NCBI GenBank assembly: GCA_034440635.1
Contig: JAOTON010000767.1
Span: 620,001-684,000 of the forward strand
Source: Lepas anatifera
Lineage: Eukaryota; Arthropoda; Thecostraca; Lepadidae
Reading direction: 5' to 3'
Length of the DNA: 64,000 bases
Every line of letters starts with the position of its first letter. Within the stretch, counting starts at the first letter, position 1. This document shows positions 1 through 12,600 of the stretch, piece by piece. The translations under genes and the position numbers were made by a program. The notes below the pieces were generated by a model. The model made no database searches. It had not been told where the DNA came from and saw nothing but the letters and a program-made list of their open reading frames with translations.

Positions 1-355
1 GAGCTCCTGGTAGATGCCATTGTTCGCAGCAGTTAGCCACTCGCCGATATAGAGAGGCGCCATGTGACGTACGGTACCGACACCCTGACTATCTCGTGAG
101 CCTCCAGCTGTTCCGGAGGTCATGAGGTCGAAACGGCTCTCATACACTCTGTCTCTGACTGATCTTCTAACAAATTTCATGATGATTTTGTTGTCAGATG
201 AAAGGCGGTGAGCCGTGCTTAAATCTGTGTTGACTAGATTCAAGTTTGGGAGGCGTTTGTTTAGTGCCTCGACCACACGCTTCTCAACGTCTTCATCTTT
301 CACCTTCCTTTCAAAGTCTTTGCAAGATACAATAAGACAAATGTAGACGAATGTT
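1..355 (-). mobile_element. LINE ORF1-like fragment, runs off the window edge
   Basis: The minus strand is open without a stop from about 355 to the window edge. It reads a polypeptide with KDFERKVKDEDVEKRV, then a leucine-rich stretch, then IIMKFVRRSVRDRVYESR and, near the edge, LYIGEWLTAANNGIYQEL. This layout (alternating charged helix, then R-S-V-R-D-R-V-Y and a closing L-T-x-x-N motif) is that of nucleic-acid-binding ORF1 proteins of non-LTR retrotransposons. No initiator methionine is visible. It points away from the reverse transcriptase that follows on the plus strand, so the two pieces are not one intact element. The identification rests on motif memory only. Confidence 0.5.
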
Positions 356-3146
356 GGAAAAAGAACTGATAAAGAATGTAACTGCTGCTCATGAAAAAAT
401 AATGACAATGAACTCCCCAGAAAGCTTTGAAGCCTTAAAGACAGCTGAATTGGCCCTTGAAAGTCATAGAAAAGCATACATAGAAGGACTCATTGTACGT
501 TCCCGAGCCCAGTGGCACGAGGAGGGTGAAAAGAACTCGAAGTACTTCCTTTCTCTCGAAAAACGAAACATAATGCGGAAGACTGTTGAATATATCCAGG
601 ACGGAGATAGGAAAATAAGCAAAACGAGCGAAGTTTTGTCTGCTTTCACACAAGGACTAAAGAATAAATATGTTGAGCAAAATGAGAATGTCACAGACAT
701 GGATTTCATAAATGAAAATATTAAAGCAAAACTAAGCGAAACTGAGAAAGAATACTTCGAGACACCAATAAGCTTAGAAGAGTTGACACTAGCATTAACA
801 TCGATGAAAAAAGGAAAAACTCCGGGAAGCAATGGCTTCCCAGTTGAGTTTTTTAGAGCCTTTTGACAGAAATCGGCGTATTCTTGTATCGAGCTTTCAA
901 ACACAGTCTTTCGAATGAAACTAACCTCATGACGCATAGAGAAGGTTTGATAACAATGATTCCGAAGGGCGGAAAATCTCAAAATTCCCTTAAAGGCTGG
1001 CGCCCAATCTCCTTGCTCAACGTTGACTTCAAAATTATTTCAACAGCAATCGCAAATCGATTAAAAAAATACTTAACAAATTAGTAACAGCATCTCAGTC
1101 AGCGTATATGAGTAACAGGTTTATAGGAGAAAATAGCCGTCTGCTATATGATGTTATAGAGCAAGTAAATAGGCAAAATATACCTGGCATACTGATGGCT
1201 GCAGATTTTGAGGCGGCGTTTGAAACTGTCTCCTGGCCCTTTTTAGCATGTGTATTAAAAAAATTGAATTTTGGCGACAATTTCCAAAGACTCATTCTTA
1301 CACAATACTTGAACTCTTCTAACTATGCCCGCATCCAAATGAATGGCTTCCTTGGGGAAAAATATTTTTGCACCGAGGAATCCGACAAGGAGATCCCGCC
1401 TCTGGATATCTGTTTGTTTTGTCGGTTCTGGTACTCGGAAACCAAATCAATCAATCAAAAACTTACGTGGTGTCAAACTTACACCAGACTTAGAAATACG
1501 TATCAGTCAGTATGCAGATGACACAATTATTTTCTTGGAAGGCTCGGATAGGTCAATCAAAGTTGCCATTAGTGAACTTACTGAGTTCTCAAAACACTCA
1601 GGGCTAAAACTGAACTGGGAAAAAACATATTGCATGCTAATTGGTTCCATGAAGGAAAACGAAATAACCCAGCAATACAATTTCAAATGGGTACAAGATA
1701 TAAAAATCCTCGGTATAACATACAATCGCACCAACCATAATGTTATTGAACTTAACCTAGATAAAAAATTGCCAGCACTTGAACAGGAAATTAACCAATG
1801 GAAGCGGCGGCACATAACACCTATTGGTAAAATCATCGTGATAAAATCATTGCTAATATCGAAACTTGTTCATCTCCTGACGGCGCTACCGAACCCATCG
1901 GCTAAATATGTAAAACAAATAGAACAACTTTTGTTTAGGTTTCTTTGGGGGGGGTAAACCCGACCAGGTTAAACGTTCAAAAATCATTCAGGGGTATGAG
2001 GCCGACGGTCTTCAGATGTTGGATATAAATGCGTTCATTCACAGCCTTAAACTATCATGGCTACGAAGAGCGATTGAGTCATCCGCGGATTGGGTAAAAG
2101 TTGCAAGAATTGAACTACCAGAACCCTCGTGTTTGCTAACTTTTGGAAATGCAAAATTGAGAAGAGTAAAAAACCAGCTTCAAAATCCATTTTGGATCGA
2201 TGTAGTGCAGTCGCTTATTCACTTCAATGATACCTATCACGCGCTGCCACAAGAGATACTGACTGAAACTATCTGGTTTTCGGACTTTACTAAATACAAA
2301 ACATCTTGTATTAAGGAATGGGATGCAAAAGGTCTAAGATTTATAGGGGATTTATTTAATTCTGAAAATAGAAATGTACTGTCACGAGAAGAAATTAGGC
2401 GTAATTACCGCATTTCAATGAACTTTTTGTGTTATGAGGCGTTAATTAGAAGTTTGCCTGACGAAGTGCGTAGCTCTGGCATGCAAACTCGCTTCGAGAG
2501 ACCAAATATCCCTTACAGGCTCAATGTTTTCAAAAGCAAGCATCACAAGTTAAACCGGTATTGCTATAAGCAGTTTGTAATCTCGAAAGTTAGAAGCAAT
2601 CACAATAATTCATTAGAGAAAAAATGGGAAAGAGATATAGGATTTTTTCAAACTGGAACTATGTTAGAACTAAAACAGGCTACGAAGGCTACGTCTCTGC
2701 TTTATCTCCACTATCGTATAACTAACAGAATAATCACTACAAACAGATTTTTACATACAATAGGAATATCAAATACATATGGTTGCACTCTGTGTACTAA
2801 CAATATAGAAACGATAACTCACCTGTTTTGGCATTGCAGAATCGTACAAAAATTTATCCATGATATAAAAAACAATTTGGAACGCAGGTATGGTATACCG
2901 CTTCCAAGGACCGCACAGTCCTGGTTCTTTTTACATGAGTTAAGTCCGATCCAGAAATTAATCGTCACTTTAGCAAAATCGGTCATCAACAAAGCTCGTA
3001 ATAACACTGTGAAACCCGAAGTAACTTACTTTATGAACATTCTAAAAACAGAGGCCGAAAAGGAGCAAACTGCAAGCAGACTAAAAGGTAACTCGGAATT
3101 TTTCGAGAAAAAATGGGGAGGCCTCATTCAGATATTGAAAAAATAG
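351..3146 (+). mobile_element. Tx1/L1-type non-LTR retrotransposon, reverse transcriptase remnant with frameshifts
   Basis: One reverse transcriptase is spread over three frames. 351-866 carries the region before the RT core, ending at a K-G-K-T-P-G-S-N-G-F-P motif. 863-1084 carries the finger with GWRPISLLNVDFKI. 1108-1340 carries the palm with FIGENSRLLYDVIEQ and ILMAADFEAAFE. About 1343-1957 carries the catalytic YADD (codons at 1511-1522) and thumb, ending in FLWGG. 2016-3146 is a 376-residue C-terminal region ending in a C-x2-C, H-x4-C zinc motif (CTLC near 2788, then HLFWHC). Order and spacing match L1/Tx1-clade elements. Several single-base frame changes make it inactive. No endonuclease domain is seen upstream, so it is 5'-truncated. 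It ends about 320 bp before the UBR7 start codon, in the same orientation. Confidence 0.85.
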
Positions 3147-3466
3147 TAGTTATCTTAACCAGCTTCTTCATCACAATACACGCGGGTGAATCCAATTAAA
3201 CAATCGGTCTGAAGGTGCGTGTGTGTGTATGTGTTCATATGTCCTGATCGCGTTTATATCGGTGTTTTGTGTCTAGGTGTGAAACTGCGCCATCGATACC
3301 CGTATCTGAATTTTGTCGCGGATTTTGTATTGTTCGTGATTCCTGATTGCGTTGTTAGGTGATCCTCGACTGCCAAGTGACGGTTAAATATAGGGCCCTC
3401 GGGCCGTCAATGTCGGAAAAAAAAGACACAGTCATCATCTCTTCTCCCTTCCTGGCAGAGATCACA
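3147..3466 (+). promoter_or_regulatory. Presumed UBR7 promoter and 5' untranslated region
   Basis: This 320-bp gap separates the dead LINE from the UBR7 start codon, so promoter and 5' UTR should lie here. It has a short GT-rich run near 3217-3240 but no convincing TATA box. An in-frame ATG at 3410 would add 19 residues. The ATG at 3467 is preferred because the protein then begins as other UBR7 proteins do, with a short alanine/acidic leader. Confidence 0.35.
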
Positions 3467-3622
3467 ATGTCGTCTGCACCGGTGGCCGGAGGTAGCGCAG
3501 ATGCGCCTGCTGACGAGGACAGCGTGACCATGCTGGACGTGCTGCAGTCCGAGCAGGAGCTGGATGAGGACGCCGACGCCGTCCTGGGCGACGCCGACGA
3601 CACCCGCTGCTCCTATGACGAG
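3467..3622 (+). CDS. UBR7: UBR7 exon 1
   Basis: Encodes 52 residues: the alanine/acidic leader and the start of the UBR box (DDTRCSYDE). It ends in phase 0 at a GAG|GTGAGA donor. Confidence 0.85.
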
Positions 3623-6600
3623 GTGAGAGGCGGTGGCGTAGTGGTAGAGGGGGATTATGGGTGTGGTGAAGTGAGCAGAGGTCGGTGTTGCTATCAAATT
3701 TTTTTAATTGCTTGCGCTACTTTCGCTACACATTGGCCAGCTGAAATTAAATCCATACATGTCTTACACACACATACATATGGGCGACATACATTGCTAC
3801 ATGCACTTAAAGTAAAACAAGTATCAACACACGTGCAGTTTTTAAAAAAGGTCCAGGGATGAGCGATAGGCCAATTTTCCACCCAGCTCCATACAGCGAC
3901 GACACGCAGTGGTACAAAACGCAGGTGGACCCGCACGAGGCGAGCAAACGGGTGAACCACCAAAAAGAGCTCTACTTGTTTGAATTGTGAAACCGCCACC
4001 CGCTACTTGGCTATTGCTATTTTTGAAAGCTGTTTTATAGTAAGGTATGAAAACAAAATTATACCACAAAACATCCATCCAATGTTCTTTCGTTTTTTTC
4101 CGATGGAGAAAATTTTTAAGTTTAACGTTAGTTAACTTGCAGCGTTTTTTCCTTAGAGAGTGTTGTCAGATGAGTGGTAAGTGTAGGTAAGAATTGTTTA
4201 AACAAATTGGTCAATATCCTTTTGTTGATCTATTACTCAGGTGGTAGTATAAAATTTTTTGGTTTTCATAAAATTGTTAGGCTTTTAATGCATAGGAAAA
4301 TGCAAAATTTTAATATCAATAAAGAGAAAAAGGTTGTCGTGACCAGGCTGAGACTGCTCCGTTCCCTGCAGGGAATCCACATAAACAAGGCTGGGGCTGA
4401 GAACAGGGCCAGCCTTTTCCCACAAAGTCGCCGTTATGCCTCTTTCAGTAGCCGTCCTGTAGCAGCTACGGCTGCGGAGCCGAGTGGCAGGTGTTGGAGC
4501 TGACTCACAGCTGCGGGCTGCGCTGCTGACGGTGGCGTTTCCACAGGGGTACGTGCGTCGCCAGCCGCTGTACGCCTGTCAGACCTGCAGTGAGCGGGAC
4601 TCGCCCTCCGGCGTCTGCCTGGCCTGCAGCTACCACTGCCACGAGGGACACGACCTGGTGGAGCTCTACACAAAACGGTACCCAACATCGCTCGGCTGGC
4701 CGTGCAATGGCTACCCGCAGTGGAGTAGCCTAGTAACTATCAGCCGCGTAGCATAGATTATACTGCAAAGCCCCTTTTTGTATTTTGTTTCTCTCAGAGC
4801 TCAGCTTTATGGAGCAACAGCACATGAGCATACTTCTTTAAGCACACGATTTCTTAGCCTCCATCCCCCACGCCACTTTTGGCGTCCTTTCTTTCTTTTC
4901 TTTTCCTCCAGCTCTTCAGGGAGGGTCCTGGACGACCCTCCCCACCTCCAGTAGGAACGGCCATATGTGTTGGGCTTCTGCGTGAAAATGGTTTGTAGTG
5001 AGGGCACTGGGCCCCACCTCCTCTGGTGGGGACACTGGTAGACTGGGCAGTCTGTGAGGAGGTGTTCTATTGAGTCCGGGTCCCCGCAGCCCGGACACGC
5101 GTCGCTATCCGCCCCACCGAATCTGTGAGTGTGTCCTATGTAACTATGGAGGACCCCACTCTCAGCTGGGCCAGGATGGTTTCTGCTCGTCTGGATAGTG
5201 AGTCTGTCCCCGGCGTGGGCTGCGGGTGCTGGTGGACCGTCCTCCTTTTACTGCCCGAAAGTGGCGCTCCCTGGTCCGGATGGCGCCCCTCTCCCACCAT
5301 GCGCCCCCATTGGAAATCCTGGATCCGCCTACGTCCCGTTTAATGCAGGACCTTGCGCCATGTATGTTTGCAGTTTCAATGAGTCTTTTGTACCAGTGAT
5401 CACCATTCCTCTAACTTGAGATGTTCTTATGATGGTTGTAAAGCATATAGAATATGTATTCGTCGCGACCTGTGCAGCCTGAGCTGAGCATAGCAGCTTA
5501 CTACACTAGGTGTTACGCTAATCGTGCGGAATCTCTCCGCGTCTCCAGGAACTTCCGGTGTGACTGCGGCGGAAGCCGGCAGCCGGGCACAGAGTGCCGC
5601 CTGACGGCCAAATCTGGAACTAACGCCGACAACAAGTACAACCAGAACTTCAGCGGGCTCTACTGCACCTGCCACCGTCCGTACCCGGACCCTGAGGACA
5701 CGGCGGTGGACCAGATGATACAGTGCGTGGTGTGCGAGGACTGGTACCACGGCCGGGTGAGTACACTGCGCCGGTGTGGCCTTATGGAGCCGGCAGGTCT
5801 GGGCGGGCTGCTAGTTACCAGTGTGTGTGTGTGTGTGAAATATCTGCCCAGGGATACAGTTAGGCAGTGCGACGCAGGGTTTTCCCCTTAGTGGGACTGA
5901 GTGCTAGGAAATTCTCACCTCTCGCGGCCTTTGTCAAGGGACTTGAAATAACGAATCCTCTAGAATGTTCAAAATAAAAGATGATATTTCCAGCGAAGTA
6001 TGATAATTGGACAACTGTGTGCCAATCCTTTGTGAGAATTTAAATACCCTGTCACAATCCTTCAGACATGAATTGTCCAGACTAAAGCTTACAGGAATGC
6101 ACAGTACTGGTTTTCCCGCATTAAATATTAGACGGAACAGTACGTTATGGTCTCGTTTGGCTCGCTGTAGGTACTGCTTGTTTGTTTGCTCTTAAAGGGA
6201 TGATTCTGTCGTTTGAAGGCTTTTCTTCACCTCGAGTCAATTATTAAGCACTGTGTTACAGCATATGAAACAATAGCAATTCGTACATTCAGCCACCTTC
6301 ATTGTGGCATCAGAGTCACCTAGTTAGTCAGTTTTATTCTAACAAGGTCCACTGGATAGAACTTTTCCATTGTTTGCATCAAACAGTGCATAGGGTACAA
6401 AAGGGCCATGTATTAATTTGCCCGATACATAGTGTGGGTCTAGTAGGTATGTATGGACTTTGAGAAGTATTTAGTATGTGGATGTCGGGGTAAAGGAATG
6501 CTTATATATACATAGTGGGTGCGCGGATGTATGGGAGAAGGGTTGAGGGGTGTGCGACGTCCGGCGCCGGTACGGACGGCTGACCGCTGTACTGCCCCCC

Positions 6601-9600
6601 TGTAGCACCTGGGGGTGGCCGTGCCGGAGGACGCGGAGTACGGCGAGATGACCTGCGCCGGCTGTGTCACCCGCCTGCCCTACCTCAGACAGTACAGCGC
6701 AGACCACGGTGAGGTGGCACTCGACTGTGAGCACGTCACCGCCGCCGGTCCTCTGTGGCAGTCACTGATCCATACTGCTATGTATGTGTTTCCTGCTCGC
6801 TATACTTGGCATGGTTCAAATCCTCCTCCTCCTCCTCCTCCCCCTTCTCCTCCTCCTCCTCCTCCTCCTCCTCCTCCTCCTCCTCCTCCTCCTCCTCCTC
6901 CTCCTCCTCCTCCTCCTCCTCCTCCTCCTCCTCCTCCTCCTCCTCCTCCTCCTCCTCCTCCTCCTCCTCCTCCTCCTCCTCCTCCCCCTCCTCCTCCTCC
7001 TCCTCCTCCTCCTCCTCCTCCTCCTCCTCCTCCCCTCCTCCTCCTCCTCCTCCTCCTCCTCCTCCTCCTCCTCCTCCTCCTCCTCCTCCTCCTCCTCCTC
7101 CTCCTCCCTCCTCCTCCTCCTCCTCCTCCTCCTCCTCCTCCTCCTCCTCCCTCCTCCTCCTCGTTACAGCGGTTTTTCTGTCTCGTCTGCTCTTGAGAAG
7201 GAATGCTTCTTTTCGTGTGGACACTTTATTGACGAGTAGCGGCTTTACCCTACAGAGCAGGCTATGAAAATGTTTTAGGGTCTGATTTTTGTATGTTTTT
7301 ATTTTCTGGATATCTTTACGCTTCGCTACACAGTGGCATAGGTTCTCAATGCATAAAGTACTGGTATAAATACCAGGAAATAGGTATTTGACACCCTACG
7401 GCAAGCGGTGGCATATTCTAACCTCGTTGTCCTGTCTTCTCAGAAATGGCTGCCAACGTCAAAACAGAAGCTGTTAATGGAAAATCTCCTCTCAGCCCCC
7501 AACGGGTAAGAGTATCCGCGCCTTTAGGGCCATTAGAGGGTCTCAAATTCCTTACGTGGGTCATAGCAAAAACGCTCGCTGCAATTTGCGCTGGAAACTG
7601 ATACCGTATCAAAAGTCCGTCTGAGGCACGGAAATACGAGTAGCACTATTTTCAGGGTTCGGAAGAGCAAAACAATTGAAACAAAACACGACACGAGCAT
7701 GATGTATTTTTGTAATTGGCGGCGGTGTTCTGTCGACTTCGTGTCGGCTGAAATGGTTCTCAGAACTTTGTGAAGGGGCCACATTTTTCTGGAACTGCAG
7801 TGAAATTTTGCTCTGAGATCTGTCTCTCGCTTACGGCTTACAGAGTACCCTGCGCGGACGCTGCCGAGCAGGGATCGGGACTCGGTGCAGACATTGGTAT
7901 GCTCCTCGATTGAGGTTATGAATTGAAATCGGATGCCTGGTCTTATTTTACTACATAAGGCAGCACTTTTCTAAAGCTCCCTGGAGCGAGCTGTTTTGTT
8001 TCCGCTGACTGACACAGGCTGTACTCCTCCGCATCTCGCTCGCTGATTGTGCCGTTGGCCCGCTGTTTCAGTCGTCTCCCGCGGAACTGCAGACTGAAGA
8101 CGCTGAAGGCGCCGGCCACCGCGGGGGCTCTGTTCTGGAGGTCGGACTGGCGAGAACACCTCTGCACCTGCGACTCTTGCAAGGTGAGGCACCCTGCCAT
8201 CACAGCATGCCAGTAGGTCCCCTTAGAAGTCGCGCCATTGGCTAGGATTTCCTCTGGGCCGTTCGAGTCCTGAAGAAGGCGCGTTAACTCCTTGTCATTG
8301 CAGCGAAAGTGGTTAGGAACTGCGTCCCCGCATCGAACTGCGTGACTCGGACTCTAATCTTTAGAGGTGAGATAAAGAGGCGGGCCAAATCGGCAGCGGA
8401 ATGAGCTGCTCGATGTGCAGGTATCCCTGCAGTGGGGGGGGACACTGGTATTGCATTGTTGAGCTGTCACTGGTGTCTGTCGGGTGGATTTCTCCAGAGG
8501 CTGAGACTGAACTGGTGCCGAAATCCACCGGACATCAGCTAGGCAGTATTGAAGCGTTAGGAATACTGGAAGGTATTGATGGGCCTATCGACTTTCGAAA
8601 CATTTTGTGAGCATCATGATAAACTTGTTGGATTACAAATATGCCATTCGTTGAGGGGCCCGGGACTAGCACTGCCAACTTCGCGGCTGGGGAAGGGGGG
8701 GCTTTGCACTCCCTACACCTCCAATACCGGGACCCGAACTTCACGATACACTTAATAGCGCTACTGATCTAGCTTGTGTTCTATCCCAGTTGGTCATGGG
8801 CTATTTATTAGTTATCGAGCTCATAGGTCAAAGGGAATATGGTACCTTGGTACAATTCAAAACCGTAGTAATTTTTGGGACAATCCTCGTCGAAAATACT
8901 GGATATGACCTTATTTCTGCTGAAAAAATTATTAATAAGCCGTAACAATTCGTTGTTAAATTTTCCTCTGTTGAAAGTAAAAAAATATTCTCACGTGACG
9001 TCAAGTCGGCGTACGATTTGGTAACCGACTCTTTGATTTGCACCCCAAACGAAGGCGGATACAAATGAAGCGTGTTTGACTGAAAGAGACCATTATTAGA
9101 AACCGATTTTGCACTTATCGATTCGGCTAATTTTCATGTATATCAAAACGTAGTTTACGTTTTAAACTAGTCTTTGAAGAAAGCCACATGCGCTTGTAGT
9201 CGCCAGTACGGAAGGCACCTTTTGCACGTAGGTTGTAAAGAGTGCTAAGCAAGAAACATTTGCCGGCACAGTGGGCCTGAGCATAACGTCACGTTCCCAA
9301 GTTCACCTCATACCACGTGACCACCTGGGGAGGAGGGGGTTGGTAAGCGGCGAAGTTTACCTTTTGTTCTCCACGAACGGTGAATTCTGAAGAAAATGAA
9401 ATTTTGACCAAGTGGATTCTCGACATACTCTGCCACGTGGCTATCAGCCCAAATCCCATTATGAAGGCGTCACATTCAGGGTTGGAAAAAACCCGGGTTT
9501 TTATAAAAGCCCGCGGGTCGGGTTTTTGCGGTTTTTGTGGGTTTTTCCGGGTTTTTGTTTTTGTTTTGTAGCATTCTCGTCACACCGTTTCTAGATTAAT

Positions 9601-12600
9601 GCCATTGTTTGAGCACGCATTAAGACTGTGATGCTTTCAATATCATCGTTGCTTATCAGTCTTTGCCTCGCGTGGCGGAGGGAGAAGAAGCTCCTATTCC
9701 CAAGCTGTTCTAAAGTAACCGATTGGCGACTGCGTGCAGAACCCTTCATAGTTTTATGGGCACCCATGGACAAGAAAAGTGAACCGACTTTTGACCAGAA
9801 TAACAATTTTTGGGGCTTAGCAACTCATCCACTGCTATGGTTATACGGCGTTGTCGATTCTTATGACTGTTTTCTCTTAGGAGCCGGGTTCTCCGTACTC
9901 AAGGAATCCTCCGGACATAAACCCGGGCGATCCCGTAGAAAGCAAGTGCGACAAGCACCACACCACTGCGCCCCACAGGAATTTACTTTCACTTTTTTTC
10001 TTCTAAATCAGCTCATATTCCTCAGCGACAAATTCTAGCGCTGAAAATCTTAGTCTGGTACATCAATAAGGGCCAAATCACAATTCTCAGAGCATAGCAG
10101 GGGTATGTCCATTATTTGCTCAGGGGAAGGGGGCGTGGATATAGGCTCGGGGGCACTGCACGCGGGCCCCAAGTGCAAAGATCGCTAATGAAAATAAAAG
10201 AAGGTCAGCGGTGGCTGATGTCACTGTGGAGTGAATCGGTGTGGTTCACGTGACTTTTATTGGCTGTTTTTACCTCCTTGCTTGTTTCTTTGCCTATCTA
10301 GCTGAATAAAGCGTGGTATCCTTTTTATTATTTTGTGACCCGGGGATCTCTGAGGTGCCCCCAACACGAATTCTTTGGGCAGTCTGATAAAAATTGGCCG
10401 GCGCCTCGAGACAAAACCTCCCCTCCAGCCAGAAAAAAAAACTTTTGAGTCACCCGAGAACGAGTCTAGGGATCCCCGAGACCAGCTCTGGGGGCCCCAC
10501 GAACCAAGACAAACTCTTCAAGGTCCTCGAGACCAACACTGGGGGCCCCAAGAACAATTCTCGGGGTCTCCTGAAACCAGCTCTGGGGACCCTAAGGACC
10601 GAATCTAGGGACCCCGAAACCAACTTTCAGCCAGGTTCGAGACCAACTCTATGGGCCGACGCGACAAACCCTCGAAGGCCTTGGAGACCAACTCTGAGAC
10701 CACCGAGACGAATTCTTAAAGGCCATCCAAGAGCAACCCTGGGCTCCCCGAGAAAACTTTTCGGATCCCCAAGTCAGACTCTTGGGCCCACTGAGACCAA
10801 CTCTGGTGGCTCTCAGAGACCAGCTCTGCCCCCGTGACAAACTCTCGAGGGTCCTCCAGGCCAACTCTGGAAACCCCGGAAAACTTTAGGAACTGCTTCA
10901 GAGAACAAGTCTGGGGGCCCAGAGATAAACTCTGGTGTCCCGATAGCCGAATATGGGGGCCCCCAATTCAAAATTTTGGTGGGCCCTGCCAGACCAACGC
11001 TTGGGCCTCTGAGACTTGCTATTGGGAGTCTCCGAGACAAACATTGTGATGGTGTCCGTCTTCTTATAATCAACTTGGGGAACATAAATCAGAAAACGAC
11101 AGGAGGCCGTGCGGAAGCTCTTTACAGTGCTTAAGTTCAGCAAAGGGGAGAGGCGATCGCCCCACCTTGGCTGCGCGCCTGGAGTCAGCACGTGACTCCA
11201 CCACGATAAGCCTTAGAGGCTCCATGAGCTGGACAATGAAACTATTTGTGTGTGTCAGGTCAAAGTCAGTCAGAGTCACAATCTGGGACTGCACTGTTAC
11301 TTTGGCATATGTTGAACCTGCAGAGATGTTTTTAAATTGATTAAGACATATATAATATAAAGATTGAATTCTGGAAAAACTGCATCATACAGACAAAAAC
11401 TAACGTCATATTCAGAGACAGTATTGGTCTTATCCAGTGACTTTTACCTGTTGCAAAAAAATGATAGAAATTTGTGTTGCACAATGTGCAATTTATACGA
11501 CATGTGGATTCTTGGGAATGATTTTGCTGGTAAGACGGCAAGAATTTCCAAATGCACTTTAATGCAGCTTTCCAGTGGGTTGTATGAGGTGGCATATGGT
11601 ACTAATTCTGCTAAACTTTGGCATATTCTACACATACCAAGGCTTAGTAGCTTTATAAGTGATGTGAATAGCAAAAAAGACAATATTTTTACTCAGGGGC
11701 ATCCAGAAAATGATTTATGAAAAAACCCAGGTGGGTTTTATCCACTAAAAACCCACTAAAAACAAAACCCGGGCAGTGGGTAGTGGGCAGTTCCAACCCT
11801 GGTCACATTCCCTTTAAATGTGCTCATTGGAACTTTTTAACCGGGACCGATTGATGTCGGGGCGAGTCCATGCATTTGAATCCGTAATGCATATATTAAG
11901 CTCGAAAGAAACGGGTATGGGGAGGGAGAGTTCAGTGGCAGCAGATGCTACAGCTGACACTATCCTGGGACGGGTAAGAAATGTGTAGACACACTACAGA
12001 CTACTCCAGGCACTGTAATCACCAGCGAACGTCTCCACCTAACACTGGTTCGCTCATTCGTCCACCCCGAGCGAGTGCCCCGGACTTCACCGACTAAAGC
12101 TGGATACAAATATCTGCTATCCCCGCCCGGAGGCGAGGGCAGCCCTCCCAGACCGCAGCGGCTGATTTCTGCCTTGCTGTGCGATTTTCCCAGCTGTGTC
12201 CGCTATCTGATATAATCATCACACAGTGAGGTCACTTCCCATGTGTCCTCCGCCTCACCAGCGTGCGTCCCTCCCGTGACCACCGCCTCTGACGCACAGG
12301 CAGCCTACGAGCGGGACTCGGTGACCTTCTTGTTGGACCCGGAGGACTCGGTGGCCGCCTACGAGAGGCGGGGTCGCCACCGTGCCGGCAGCTATGACCG
12401 GGGCATGCGCGCGCTCTCCTCCATGGAGCGCACGCAGCAGGTGGAGGTGGTCTCAGGTGGGTGGCGGGTACGCTGGGTGCCGAGACGTCGGCCAAACGCC
12501 AGTCGCGGGGGCGCGGTGACCGACGATCACGTCAGCTGTGCTGCTGACACCGATGTCAACGGAAGCAGATATGCATAAGCCTGTAATGAAATGAAATGAA

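Noticed and set aside
6615..7267. Long poly-Pro, poly-Ser and poly-Leu frames
   Set aside because: Translations of the CTC microsatellite. Only the first part (6606-6708) is a genuine UBR7 exon.
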